64,000 bases of DNA from Vespula vulgaris. Lineage: Eukaryota > Arthropoda > Insecta > Hymenoptera > Vespidae. Where the stretch lies: NCBI RefSeq assembly GCF_905475345.1, contig NC_066608.1, positions 682,001-746,000 on the forward strand, in the 5' to 3' direction. Position 1 is the first letter of the stretch. Every line of letters starts with the position of its first letter. The translations under genes and the position numbers were made by a program. The notes beneath the pieces were generated by a model. It was not told the DNA's origin. It did not search any database and saw nothing but the letters and a program-made list of their open reading frames with translations. This document shows, one piece after another, positions 1 through 14,542 of the stretch.

Positions 1-1077
1 GTTCCGCTACCTGTTGAAGCCCACCTATAGACGTCGACTAAAGTCTCTCGAGCGGCACGCTCTTAAGTCATGATGCGATGGACAATGCATATTCATCTTC
101 TTGGCCGTCCTCCCCCACCTTCCCACGTTCTTCTTATTCTCTTTTATCGATCGTCCTTCCGACGCAACGAGACAAGGAATCTCACGAGCAGAGAACAGTA
201 CTCGATGTTACGTTTGAAACAAAAAAAAATCCACGAAAAAATATCGGAAGGAATAAAAAAAAAGTTAATTCTATCCTTGAACACTAAAAAAAAGATAAGT
301 AAACTTTTCGTCGAACGATTGTATTTTCTTTCTTTTTTATTTTATTATTTTATATATATATATACATATATATATATACATTTTTTTCGTTCCGTTAATA
401 GAAGAAAAATTTCAACGCTTCGTTTCGCTCGAGAGGGAGGAGGGGAGTGGTAACGAGATGGGGAGGAGAGAGAGGAGAGTCAAAAAAAAAGAAACTTTGG
501 AAACGTTTTAACGTGAACATAGGAAAACTTTCGAAAACGTGATTCAGAGACCGTTACACCGTTAACTCTTCGCGCAGCCATGCGCACGAAGCTTTTAGCA
601 AATGTAATCACGGAACGTACAAAAGCACGCAGCTGTATAAAAGAAAAAAGTCTGATATGGTATGTGTGTGTGTGTGTGGCAGGGGGGAGAGAGGTAAAAC
701 GTTGCCAGTCAGGAGAGAACATGCCCTTCGGACTTTTTCGTCGTCGAATACGAATTTTCGAAAACGAAAATGAAAAGACGAAGGGAAAAAGAAAAACGAA
801 GACTGCGGAGAGGAGACCGTCGTCTACGGCAATAGTTTGGCAAGAAAACCGTAGGCTCCGCGTTCGAGGTACACACACACACATATATATATACTATACG
901 TCACTGAGAGAAATAGAGAGAGAGAGAGAGAGAGGGAGATAGAGAGAGATAGCTGAGGCCATTCGCCGTTTTCTTCTTTTTTTTTCTATCTTTTATTTTG
1001 ACGTCCGACCTGGGGGCGATTTCTCTGACAGGAGCTGTTGCTCCACATTTCACTCGAAAACCGAGGAGAATTTTCTA

Positions 1078-1164
<87 letters not shown>

Positions 1165-4141
1165 ATCTCTATTTCTTTCTCTCTCTCTCTCTCTCGGCCG
1201 CGATTTCGCGAAGCGAAGTTATCCCACTCTGCGCACCAATCGATGCCTTTTTACGATATTCTCTATTCTCTCTCTTCCTCTCTCTCTCTCTCTCTTTCCC
1301 TCCCTCCCTCCCTCCCTCCCTCTCTCATCCCTCTTTCTCTCTGCAATCGAGTCGCTCGAGCGCTCATTATGTCACTCGAGATAATCAGAGCTCCATTCAG
1401 ATCGACGCACCGAGAACGGCGGCCATCTACCTCCTACTATATTACCTTCCTCAAGCTCTCTTTCCCACGTCGGCCATAATTGAACTTTTATGCTTTCAAG
1501 CTCGATTAAAAATTCGACTTGTTCGGCCGACCGAAACAACAATCCGACTTTTCTTTACCAAGCTAATATTAATAAATAACTCGTTTATTCTTTTTCCTCT
1601 CTCGTTCTCTCGAAGAGTCTGTCGGTCGGTCGGTCGGTCGGTGGATAGATGTATTTAAAAAAAAAAGAAAAAAAAACGGGGAAAAAAGTGAAAAACGTCG
1701 ATCGAACAATCCTCGATTTTCTCCGTTCGTTAGAATATAGATTGACGAAACGTTAGAAATTCGATTAAATTAGCGATTCGTATTTGTATTTTAAAGTCAT
1801 CTCGTATGTCACTCAACTCTGTCCTCGTTATTCTAGATTCTTATTCCATAGTAGTCTCATGCGAGAGATTCCAACTTTTAACATTCGATTTTCGAAAATG
1901 CGCAAGGAAAAAGGGTCGCGTTAAAGAATTTCAAAGCAGTTCTGTCCCATAAAAGTTTGAAACTCGAAAAGAAGCGCGTACGGATGTACCGATCTAGAAA
2001 ACCGCAACAGCCGTAAAGAAAAAGTCGTGGAAAAGGAAAGAGGAGATCGAACTGATGAAGAAGAAGAAGAAGAAGAAGAAAAGGAAGTCCGATGGCAATC
2101 GTTCTTATGGAACTTATCAGAAAAGAATGTATCGTATCAAATGGACCGAATCGAGATCGAAAAGGAAAGTCGTACCGATATTTCAGATCTATATTTTTCA
2201 TAGATATTTTTTTAAGCAAGAATCTTTGGCAAAAATTCAAGAACGTAAGAAGAAACGAAAGAAGAAGAAAAAAAATAAACGGAAGAGGAAATAAAAACGA
2301 AAAGAAAAAAAAAGAGAGAGAAAGAAAAAGAAGAAAGGCCAAAAAAAGAAAAAAGGAAAAAGAAAAAAAGGTGAAATACCGTCGTCCTTTTCCCTTTCTC
2401 TTAGCCTCACCGTATGAATAATGTAAAAATTGTGTTCTCAGAAAAGTACGTGCTCCTTCTTTCTTTGGCTCTTCCTCTCTCTCTCTCTCTCTCCTTCTTT
2501 ACGACTCTGGGAACTTGCTTTCGCTCTTTTTCGCGCGAATAATACGTTGGACTTTGAGAATTCGACGATTTTGGTCAAAGGAAAAAATACTAAATCCTAT
2601 ACGTTTGTCTTCTCTCTCTCCCCCTCTCTCTCTTTCTCTTCCCACCTCTTTATCTCTTTCTCTCTCTCTTTCTCAGTTTCTTTTTGTAAGAGAAAACGAG
2701 ACACGTATACGCATGCATTATGCACTCGCCCTCCGGTAGCTACGTGGAGCTTATTAAGGGCTCTACTCTCCAACGAGAGCGAGAGCCAAAGGTTCCTCTC
2801 TATCGAGCGAGGTCTTCCCGTTGAAGGAAAAAAAAAAAAAAAAGAAAGAAAGAAAGAAAAAAAGAACAAAAAAAAATTCTCAAGTCTTCCTAAGAAAGAG
2901 AAGAAGAGAGCGGTCCAGAGGTTTTACACCTCTTTCGTGTTTATTCAACGCAAGGGGCCCCCAACACTGATCGCGTATTCTTCGAGCTTTCCTTCGTGAT
3001 TTCCTTCCCTCTCTCTCTATCTCTCTTTTTTCTTTCTTTCTTCTTCCGTCCCTCCCACTCTTCCTCCCTTTATGAATATCACGAACTACGACTTTCCTCC
3101 TTGAAAATTTCATACCTTTCGACGAGAGAATTATCTACGGTGTTTTACTCTTCTTCCGTCATTTTTTTATAAAAGGTTTTTATATACGCACCTTTCTTTT
3201 TTCTTTTAATCTCATTAACATTCAATGACCTATACAAATGATAAACAGTTATTTCGTATAGGTCAAAGGATACACAGCGAGTATGTTATAATATGCGCAC
3301 GCGTAAACGTACTTTGAACTTCAAAAGATTCAATTAACTTCTTCTCTGACCTTATCCTTCTCTCTCTCCCCCCTCCCTTCCTATTCCCTTCTCCTCTCGT
3401 TAATCCACGACTCGTGTATTTAAAAACGTAACGTTTTAACAATCGTTTTGTCAACGCGTCATTGCGCGACCTATTAAGCTCGACGAGGCTGTAAAGAATT
3501 TCAATATTATAATCATATCGCAGCGATAAGCTCTACCTTTTAAGAGGATTCTCGTCTAAATAATTATAAAATGTAGATAATGGAATAGTTGACAGGCTTT
3601 TAGAAACGTGATAATACCGAATGAAAAGGATCACGATTATCCGTCATCCTCGAGGTCGATTCTATCCCATCGAAGAGAAGAAGAGCTTCTCCTGATGGAA
3701 CTACGTATTCGATTAATGTTACGACGACTCGCTTCGGATAATAACGAATAAAGCTCGTTGCGTTATTTTTCTACGCCAAGAGATAAGAAAATAAATTCGA
3801 CGAGAACGTATAATTCTTACTAGGACAACGTAAATGACGTAACGATGGAAAACGCAGCGAAAAATCGACAACGACTTTCTAGTTCTCTAAATTCGTAATT
3901 TTACATGCTGAAAAAAAGAAAAGATTAGTCTCTAAAAAGTCTCGACAAGGAGTGACTGATTTTTGGTCGTCCTGTATCCGCTGAAAAATTCGTGAAAGGT
4001 TATTAAATGTCGAATGAAATTCGCTATATAAATTCGCTCGTATAAATGATCTTAATGCTCGTTAACGTTATTTCTTGATAATAACGATAGCCGGAGGAAA
4101 TCGTAGACGTGTTTCTAACAATGGGACCAATGTTCTTCCAG
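1..4141. other. Non-coding DNA upstream of the first visible transporter exon
   Basis: No coding exon can be supported here. The open frames are translations of simple repeats: (CT)n gives Leu-Ser runs and purine tracts give Lys/Glu/Arg runs. Because the transporter's N-terminal segment (the Asp-Gly-Gly-Trp-Gly-Trp motif and first membrane helix of the SLC16 family) is missing, this stretch is probably intron or 5' flank of that gene, with the first coding exon outside the window. It holds long (CT)n tracts, A/G-rich low-complexity DNA at 2040-2380, (TCGG)n at 1621-1643 and a degenerate MITE fragment near 3930. Confidence 0.6.
1078..1196. repeat. Long (CT)n microsatellite
   Basis: An almost uninterrupted CT dinucleotide array of about 115 bp with a few TA and TT interruptions near its right end. 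A second CT/CCCT array follows at 1270-1342. It explains the Ser/Leu-repeat open frames seen here. Confidence 0.95.
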
Positions 4142-7048
4142 CTTGGGTAGGAGCTTTAAGTGCTGCGGTTTCCCGTGGTTCTGCTCCACTGGTCGTCGGC
4201 GCGTGTCGCCGTGGAAGTACGCGGCTCACCGCTGTGATCGGTGGCCTTGTATTGGCATTAGCTTCGCTTTTTACTTCCTTTGCCCTTCAAATGCATCAAG
4301 TACTTTTGAGGTACGTATTTACCTTCTTGGAATATTACGTAGTGGGGATATATGACTAATATGTTTTCATTTCGTTTACGATCGAAATGTTTTGATATTT
4401 TTGTTGTTAACGATAACCTTCCTGGAACAATACGTATTGGGGATACGCGACTTGTTTCGATTTCTTTTGCGACCGATGTGTTTTGATTTCTTTGTTGTTA
4501 ACGATTAACTTTCCTAGAATGTTACATAGTGGGGATACGTGAGTAATACCATTTCTTTTGCGACCGACGTATTTTGATTTCTTTGTTGTTAACAATTCGG
4601 ATCGTTCCGTCCGCTCAGTATCCAACAGAACGTTCGTTCTCTCGCACCGTTCGTTTCATCGAACATACGTCGTACGTAGTTTTAATTAATATATTCGCAG
4701 ATAAGTGTATAAATACGGTATATATTGATTTAGATATTTCGTCGAGGATAGAAATTCGATAAGAATTTATATTGATGTTTCTAATAAAAAGTAATGTACC
4801 TATGGTACAAGTATTTTCCTAGACTCTTTTGTTACGTTGATGTTTCATAAGACGTCCGACAATGTAAGACGTAGCGAACAGTCCGTTTGAGACTCATAAA
4901 AAGGCTTCTAGGATCTTTCAGTTTCTTACGAGTAAGAAGAATCACTATGACAAAGCTCGCCATTCCTTTTAACGATCTTTCAAAGAAGCTTTTACTAGAG
5001 ATATCAACGTTACAATAACGAAAGTTTTTAATCAACTCCGAGACATTTTCTTAATGAAATTTAACGCGAATCACGTAATACGAGGAAGATGGTTGAAAGA
5101 AAAAAAAGAAAAAAATCGTAATACAAATTGAATAAAAGAAGAGAAAGAAACAATCTTCGGCTTGTCGTTCGATAAAATAATTTTACAATCGGAAAGCTTA
5201 ATCTCCAAAGTGTTATAATTGTGCGTGTGTGCGCGTGTGTGTGTTTTTTTTTTACAACGCAACAGCTACGGCCTGGTACTGGGCACAGGAGCCGGTTTGG
5301 TGAGAGAGACCGCTGGTTTGGTACTCGGCCATTACTTTAGAAAACGACGAGAGTTCGTTGAGATGGTGGTGCAAGCTGGCACGGGGGTGGGAATTGCTCT
5401 CTTCAGCGTATTTTACAGGGAAGCGGTTGGGTAAGTTATTACATATATTATAAACCTCTACACGTATAACTATGATAATGTGTCTGATAAAAATATTCAA
5501 TTAAGATGAGTAACGGCAGCCATTATATATCATCCAAAACCGCGAAGCATCGTACAAAATTAGATTCCTCGTACCTCAGACTCGAAATTTAATTTTTCTT
5601 TTCTTTTCTTTTTTTTAATATAATTCATTCGATTAATTGAATTTAATTAATTGCAAATTTATTTTACAAAACGTTTTACAAGCTCCATTCAAATTATTTA
5701 TTCGTTCAAAATAACGTAGAGCAGTATCTTACGAAATTGAATTTCCTTTCCGTAAATGAATTCTTCTTTTTTTTTTTATTTTTTTTTTTTTATTCGAATA
5801 ATTCATTAAACTAATTGAATTCATTTAATCGTCAATTTACTATACAAAACGTTTTAAAAGTCCGATTAAAATTATTTATCATCGATTTATCTTCATTTTC
5901 AAGTTATCGTCATTGTCTCGCGATCGTTGAAATTTTCCGATAATTACTAAATCCTAACGATTCTATCAACTACTTAAATACTCCCGAATTGCTGACGTTA
6001 TTGGAATCGAATGAAATCACTCTGTGGAACAATCAATATCGATTAAGAGACTAAATTGTTTTCAAGTATTTCATTTAACAATCGATCTCTTTTTCTTTCA
6101 CGCGTATGGGTATCTATGACCTATTTAAAACTTGAGATCGAAGAATCGGATGAATGCGGCAAAGCTTTGTTCCGAATGAATTTTCATTTTTTTCAATGGT
6201 CATTGGAATATTTCAATGAAACATAGTCGATGTAATAAGTACTCTTTAAAATGCAGAATAAAAAAGGAAAGCAAAAAACCGGACTTTAGCAAATATCTAC
6301 TTGCAACTCTTGATCTATCCAATGAATTTAATTCAACAAAGTCCAACAGCACGTGCATGTATATATGTAATAACGTTCACAAACATACAAAAGTAATTAC
6401 TTGTTTGAAACAAAAATCATCAAAGCGCGCAATGTACTCGGAACAAATTGCGAACGTCGAAATGCACCTAAATCTGAACGTAGCTTGGATATAACAGGGA
6501 GAGAGAAAAAAACTGCGCTCTCTCTCTCTCTCTCTCGAATTCTGTCTACGCGTCTCCGTTTTATTGTACATTTTCACACGACTGTGTCAGCGATATATAC
6601 GCCGTAACCTTTCCATGGTATATGAATATAAAAACAAGAGATAAATTCGTGATCAAATAATTGAACATTCTACGTTCTACTTTCGATATTCCTAATAGTC
6701 ATTAAAGCAATCTGTATGCAGTACCGGTTTTTGATTACGTTCGACAAAACGTTGGTTAATTTGAGTCCTTTTCAGATTATTTAAAAATGACAGATTTTAT
6801 GAGTATTTAAATATAGATTATAAAAGTACAGGCTGCTAACATGTAACGATTTGGAAATAAAATCGACCTAGAAAGTCTCGAAAAAGAGTAATCGATTTTC
6901 AGAAATTATCTAGGAACCTTTTTCACCGAACTTTTATAAGAGCGTTAAGAATAAAATCGTTCAAATTAAAATAATAAAGTATCCTTAAAATGAAATATAT
7001 CGTAAGTAAACAAAAATAAACGAGAGGTGTTAGAATTTGAGATAATCT

Positions 7049-7098
<50 letters not shown>

Positions 7099-7546
7099 TT
7101 CCTCTATTTTTCATCGATAATTAAAATACAGGAATTACATGTTAGAAATTACAATTAGACAAATTGAAAGCACATCTTTTTTATAATCCTCGCGTCAGAC
7201 GAATGTCCTTTCATTCGGCGCGTATGTTTTAAATCCACTCTCCTTTAATTTCAAGCGATAGGATAAAGAGTAGAAAAAAAAATAGAAAAGAAATAGCGAG
7301 CTAAAAAGAAAAAAAGGTTTATTATCTACAAAGCCAGGTGTTTCAATTGGAAGGCTTGGGGATCAAAAATAACATCGTTTGTCGATGTCATACTAGGCCA
7401 ATGATTCGTTAGAAGAAAAGCGGCCAATGGCCGTTTCATCCGGAGATTAGACCCGTGTAATTACTGGAATAACGTTCGTGGGTCTTCGCAGTAGATTCAC
7501 GATTGAATCCCTCGAGAAAAGACAAAGGAGAACATGGAGACATTAA

Positions 7547-7583
<37 letters not shown>

Positions 7584-10500
7584 GGGAAAATAAGTAGTAA
7601 GAACACATGTAACACAATATGGATATAATCGTCATAATTACGAAATCGTTTCGAGTACTTTAATAAAGAAATGAACTAACGCAATTTCTCGTTCGTGTTA
7701 AACTATAAATTTCATGAAAATTTTACTACGTACGAAAGCACGCAGTTTCACTTAAACCGTTCATTTTTATAAGCTCTTCTATTCTCTCTTGATACTATAT
7801 TCCGACTAAATTCAGTGTCCCGCGGTATTACTGCAATGCGGTTGTGTTACCTAGATTAAGCTTCTGAATTTCTTCCAAAAAAGCGACGAACGTACCGATC
7901 GTTAAAAAAGACAACTTGTATTTTTTAATATCGTGAATAAAGTAACAACGAGGAGAAAAAGAAAGAGAGAAAAAGATAGATAGGTATCTTTCGGATCGAT
8001 TCGCACGATTTACGATCGAATGGATTGTAAAGGGTGGCTGGGAGGGAGGGAGAGAGAGAGAGATAGATAGATAGATAGATAGAGAGGATTATTCACGGTC
8101 TCTCGCAAACGTCCGTGTTTCGTCGAAAATTTTCGGGCGTTTGAACGCAGAGTCAAAATACGTAGAGGATTAATAGACAGAGCTGGTAGAAAGTTGAACA
8201 GATGCGGTGGATTAAGACGAGTCGAAGAGCATCTAATGGTTGATTTAACACAGAAGGAAAGAGGGGAATGAAATAGAGGTGTGAGAAACGATAGGAGGGG
8301 ATCTAGAAGGATATTCGCGTTAAGCTCGTTTCTAGGAGGTGGGGTGGGTTAAAGGGTGGTAATTTTGAGACGATATCCTTGGCTAGAGATAAGCGATGTA
8401 TATTATGACGAAGAAAATGAGAAGATGACGAAGGAAAATGGGGAGATGAGTGAGAGAAAGAGAGAGGGACGACGTACCAGCAGAGATTAATGTGAAATTA
8501 CGTGGGAGAAATTTAGGCCAGGGATTAGAAAGCTTCGATCGTTCTCTCTCTCTCTCTCTCTCCCTCTGCGTCTGTGTATATACGTGTGTGTGACTCTTCC
8601 TATGTGTATCCGTATGTATGCGTTGAACCGTTCGTTTCCGGGGATGGCACACGTGTACCAGCTAGCTTTGAATGAAAATGCAGTTGCACGCCCACGCTTT
8701 GTCGTTACCGAGGAAACACACCCACGCGTGATCTTTTTCCTTTTTCCTTTTTTTTCTTTTTCCTTTCTTTTTTTTTTCTTTTTTGTTTTTTGTGAAATAC
8801 ACCACTCGACCGTACGCTTCGTTCGCCCACACTGTCGCATCGCCACGACTACTATCACCGACATCGCCAACACTCACTCGTTCGCACAGTAAATTTAACT
8901 AGACAGGATACAGAAGATACGTTTACTCCCACGCACCTTTATATCTCTATTCGTGTTACCGTAGCTCTATAGTGAAAGATTGAGTGGGTGAATGAGTGTG
9001 GAAGAGAGAAAAAGATGGGGAAAAATTCAAGCTAAAAATCCCTGAAAAGGTCTCGTCCTTGAGTATCGTAAAGTTCTTTGCCTTTCACTGTTTTTATCGG
9101 GAAGCAGTTGAAGAGCCATCGAGCAAATCTCATCCTACGTAAAACATGGAGATTCGTCCTTGTATTTGCTCCACTATATAAAAGAGAGATATAAAGAATT
9201 ACAAAAAAAAAAAGAAAGAAGAGGACGAAGAAATCCATTTCACGATTACTCGAAATTACTCGAAATTCTTAAAAACTCGTCGAGCTATCATACCTTTCTC
9301 TTTTTCTTTCTTATATCGAGTTCTCAAATCGACATAATTGTTCCGCTAAAGCAGATCTTTATTGTCAATCGTGGACTTTAACGTATCACGTGAAACACTC
9401 GCGTATTCTATACGTCCACGTTTATCACTCTCGTGTATAACGGACAAAAAGCAATGACGTTAAAAAAAGAAATAGGATTTTTCTGTTTCACCGGTAACAC
9501 AAACGAGCGTGCTAGCGTGTATAAAGTTTTAAAGCTGCTTCAGCGAGACACAAAAGCGCAAAGGATTCAAGGTCTTTCTTTGTCCTAGAAAATTTTAGGA
9601 TGAGAGAGAGAGAGAGAGAGAAAGCTACGTACGAGAGTGCATTACGTGCATTACGACGTACATGTTTCCTTTTCACCCTTTAATTTCTTCCTTGCTATTT
9701 CATCCTTATTTTTCCATTACATCGTATCCTACCATTACACAGTATCCTACCATTATATCCTCATCTTATAAAACGATATCGATTTTGAAAGAAAAGAGAT
9801 GAGGAGATTAAAGAAGAAAAAAGGGAGCCGTCCGATCGATCGGAGGACACTGATATATTATACGAATAAAAATCGAAAAAAAAAAGAAAATAAAAAATAA
9901 TTAGATAAAAGCTACAAACTCGAGTGCTAACAAACACAAAGAATTTCATTAGCTAATCGATAGTTGAAGAATCAAGATTTAGAAATAAATACACGAGTAG
10001 CAGACCGTATGAAACACGGATCCATAACTGCATTGTCTTTTCAGAAAGCTAGGTTGGAGATTGGGGTTGCAGTCTGTTACGGGAGCACTCTTCTTGGCCT
10101 TTTTCCTGGGTCTGATTTATAGGAGTGCTTCTCTCTATCATCCTCAACGAAGAGCGATATTACATCTCAAAAATCAACGTAGTAAAGTAAAGGAAAAGAA
10201 ATCGGCCACGAAGGTACCGACACAGCCATTGGTCGACCTCAGTCCTTTGGGAAGTCGACCAGTTAGAATGCTCATGTTGGCAGCCGGTGCAGCTGGTTTT
10301 GGACTTTACACACCTGCCTTTTACATCGTAAGTCGATTACGTAAACTTTCTTCCACGAAGGAATAACTTTGTTCGATAAATAAAATTTCGAAATTTTATC
10401 ATTTTCATCGAAAAGTGTATCAAAGATTTCCGAACGAGTTAGTTATTAATATTTCGTAAAAAAGTTGTTTCACATAAAAAAAGGAAAAGATTCGTAGCCA

Positions 10501-10908
10501 TGTTTTTTCGACGCGTTAAATAACTTGGTTCGAGTATAAAATTTCGAGATTCAAATGCCGCTTCAAATCGAAGAAAACGTGATTACGACATTGTATAAGT
10601 AATGATCAATTAGAGATCATGATTAACGAATAATAAATTCTCTTGGAACGAATCATTCTCGTGATAACAATATCTCGTTAGGACGTCTCGTCGAGTGTTA
10701 AATCCGATTCCACGCAATTTCTTTTACCTGAGAACTCTAAAAAGAGACAGACGGACAGACAGACAGACAGAGAGACAGAGAGAGATAGGAGAAAAGATCG
10801 AAAAAGGGGCTCGTTAGCTAACGAGAAGCTTAATTATAAGATTTGCATCGCTAGGACGAAAACTTCTTTTCTCTTTCTTTATATATTTGTTATATTTCTT
10901 AGTTAGGC

Positions 10909-10974
<66 letters not shown>

Positions 10975-13900
10975 AAATTGTCTCGACGCGATCGGTTCTA
11001 AAAAGGGGTGGATAGAAGAGGAGGGTAGGGTGAAAGAGATTTGTAAGATGCAGAAGGATGCTTAATGAGAAACTTCACTTTCAGGCATTGCAGGGATATC
11101 AAGACGGTCTGGAGGCAAGCTCGTTGGTATTACTACAGACTTGCTTGGGTTTGGCAGCAGCACTAGGGTGCGCGGCTTGGGGGGTAGTAACAGCCAGACC
11201 ATCTGCTCAGTGCTTGGTGTCCAGGCAATATCTCTGCCAAGCAGCACTTCTCGGAGTTGGTCAGTACACAGAGAGAACACTGTTACACATCCAAGCCACT
11301 TTCCTATCGTGCATCGTATGAATCAAGCGGCAGCCACGAATACGACTTTCGAGAACGCCAGATATTTCCTCGGATCTGTGGCTACCGATCTCCCGCTTTT
11401 TTTTCTCCCATGGAAACGAGAGAGATAAAGAGAAAAAGAGAGAGAGAGAGAAAGAGAGATATAGAGAACTCTCGAGCTTCTAGGAAACTCGTAATCGCGA
11501 TCGCAGTAAATACCGATGGCAGAAAAAAAATAGATAAACATTTTATGGTGAATACTTTCGATACGACGACGTTAAGTCCTACAAAGTGGTCGCAACTTTC
11601 GGACGTAACCAGAAATATCGTTTCTTCGGTATATTGCTCTTAAAAATGAAAAGAAAGGAAGAAAAGCAAGGAAAGAATGAAAGATCGTTTCGTACTATCG
11701 CGATTTCTTCCTCATAAGTTTTATTACTTATCGAAGAGAGAGAAAGAGAGAGAGAGAGAGAGTTCTATTATTTAAGTTTTATTACCCGCGGATAAAGTTC
11801 GAAGATTCATATAACGTCGATACATCTTCCAGTGTGTTAACTCCGTAAATCTCGACAGTCGAAATTTCTTTTTCTTTTATTTCGTTCGAGTAGGAAAGCA
11901 TAAAAGTTTCGATCGACTATTAGATCGTAATTCGAGAAGGATCGTTTCAACCAGAAATCGTGTGGCGGATGAACGTCTCTGGATAGAAACCTGTTAAGAG
12001 AACGAATGTTTTAATTGACTTTTCGGGTCAAGAGAAACGACCAATAGGGAAAGTACTCTTACTCTGTAGGAAGGAGAAACCAAAGTAAAACTCGATGCGC
12101 ACTTTTCAGGTGGACACTTAAAACTGTCTGCTAAAAAATCCCTCCCGGCAACTGTCAAGTTATCGCGCGAGTTAGCCTTAAGTCAAAAGGATAATCAAAG
12201 TTTAAACGTCTCGACGTAATCGCGATAATGAAATTCTTTTAACCAAAGCTGTTCTCTTTCCTCGTCTTTATCTATTTTTTTCTTGTTAAAAAAAGAGCAG
12301 GACAAAGAGTGCAAGTAAAAACGTTGCGTTAAAAGTAGAACACAAAATCTCTTCGTTAATATTATTATTCGTTCGTATTTCTACTAAAATCTTCAAGAAT
12401 CTACCTTTAATTCTTTACGATCTAATTTTCTTTTTCTTTTTTATACGTACAAAAAAGACGATGAATTATAAAAACCACAGTATATTATTTCTATTAACGT
12501 TAATACATACTACATTATATAAAACATAAATTAACGATATATTATTTTGCAAGAACGATATAATCAAACTTACATAATATAGATATACATAATATAGGTA
12601 AGTGCGTTCGTTAAATTAAATGTTACATGCCATTATACAAAAGTTTAAAAAAGTATTCTAGAAACAGTGGTTACGTCGACCACAACGTTTCAAATGTCCT
12701 CTCTGAACGAAGCGACCACTTTTTAACGATTGTGTCCTGTCTCTTTCTCTCTCTCTCTCTTTCTCTCTCTTGTAATATTCACCTATAGGTATCGTTCTAC
12801 GGACACGAATAAGAGAGAAAGAAGGGTGAAGATGCTGGAGAGGGGAAGAGAGGGAAACCAGAATGGAAAATACTTTTATGCCGAGAAACTGTAGTCGAGG
12901 GTGAACCTCGTCGGAGAATGGCGAGAGAGGAGAGAGAAAGAGAGAGAGAGGAACAGTATATGTGTGAGTAACACCGGGAAAAGAGCTCGGCCGACTTCAA
13001 AAGGATAAGAGGCTGAAGGAGGTGAGAGAGAGAGAGAGAGAAAGAGAGAGGGGGGAGGGGATGGTCCACGGTTCTTTCTCCGTTCAATGAGAGGGGACCG
13101 TGGTTAAAGACACGACACCGACGAACTTTTTAATGGTATGGGAGTTGCACGATAGCCATCGTCCGTCGTCTCGACGAATAAAAAATTATTTTCTCTCATT
13201 AGAAATTCTAACTTTTCTTCTTCTCACCGTCGTTTTTTTTTTTCTTTTCTTTTTTGTACGTTCGTTCTGCGATTTTGCATAATGAAAAGTATAAAGATCA
13301 TTTGAATGATACTAATGTTGTAAAGTTATAAAAAAGATAGCAATGAAGATATTATATAAAAAATGATGATAATAGAGAGCGAAACCAGCGATGATTGATG
13401 CTTGTAGTATTTGTCGCGTAATTAGAAAATAAAGTGAGATAAAAATATAGAAGTAGGAATAAAAAGAAATAAAATATATAAAGACACGGAATAAGAAGAC
13501 CGTAGAGTAAAAATGAGAAAAGCTTATCTATAGTATTTTAAGGAACGCTAGAATACATTCAGGGATTCGTGTGTAAGTAAAGAATTCCTCTTTTCACGGT
13601 GAAAAGAAACTTGACAAGTGAGAGCTAAATATACGGCCAGGGAGTTCCAACCCAAAAAGCGGCTTATCCTCGCTCCGCAGGATCGAGTTTGCTCCCGACA
13701 CCAAGCAGTATTCACTTGCAGAAGATAAACTATCTGAGAAAAAGAATTTGCAATTTTCTTCGTGTGATGTGTCCTTAATGGCGAAAGACGAACGTTTTAT
13801 CTTCTAATGTGCGTTTACCTTAAATAAGAAACTAACAAATGATTTCTACGATCGATCGAAATCATTTTCTCTCTCTCTCTCTCCCTCTCTCTCTTCCTCT

Positions 13901-14510
13901 CTCGTAAAAAAAGATGAACGATCGATCTCAAAAATAACCGTGCAACTATTTTAAATAAAAAAATCGGAGTGATTAGAAAAAAAAGAAAAAAAAAGAAAAC
14001 GTACGAGTATCATACGGAGGGTGAAACCGAAAGATCCTAGATTGTTGTAAAACACCATTATTCTTTTTCTAAATTTTTTTAGATTAATTGTTTATTTTGC
14101 GATTACAAAACTACGAGCTTTATTACGGACCTAAAAAATCCCAAGAAATATTAATTGGCTTTTAAAATAATTCTATAATTTTTGACCGAGCTAAGAATTT
14201 CGGACCAGCTAGTATTAAATCAGCTGTTACGATAATATCAGAGTTCCTTTAAAATATGCAACAGGCAAGTGTCGGAGAAAGTACACGTTAACGAATGTTG
14301 ATGCTGCGAGCAAGAAAGAATTTAAGAACCGACGTCGACTAGAAGGGCGTAAGAACTTGTAATATATCTCAGACGTAAAGATAAAAAAAAGAGAGAGAGA
14401 GAGAAAAAGAATAAGATGCGAAAAATACTGCATCTCGGAGAGAAGAAGAAAAAAATGATGAGAGATACGTGACCCATACTAATTAACATGATTAACGAAC
14501 GCAATAGAAA

Positions 14511-14542
<32 letters not shown>

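Noticed and set aside
998..1658. Long Ser/Leu-rich open frames
   Set aside because: They are translations of (CT)n in two frames; no splice structure or homology.
11062..11280. Minus-strand ORF opposite the transporter exon
   Set aside because: Shadow of the real exon 11085-11259 on the other strand.
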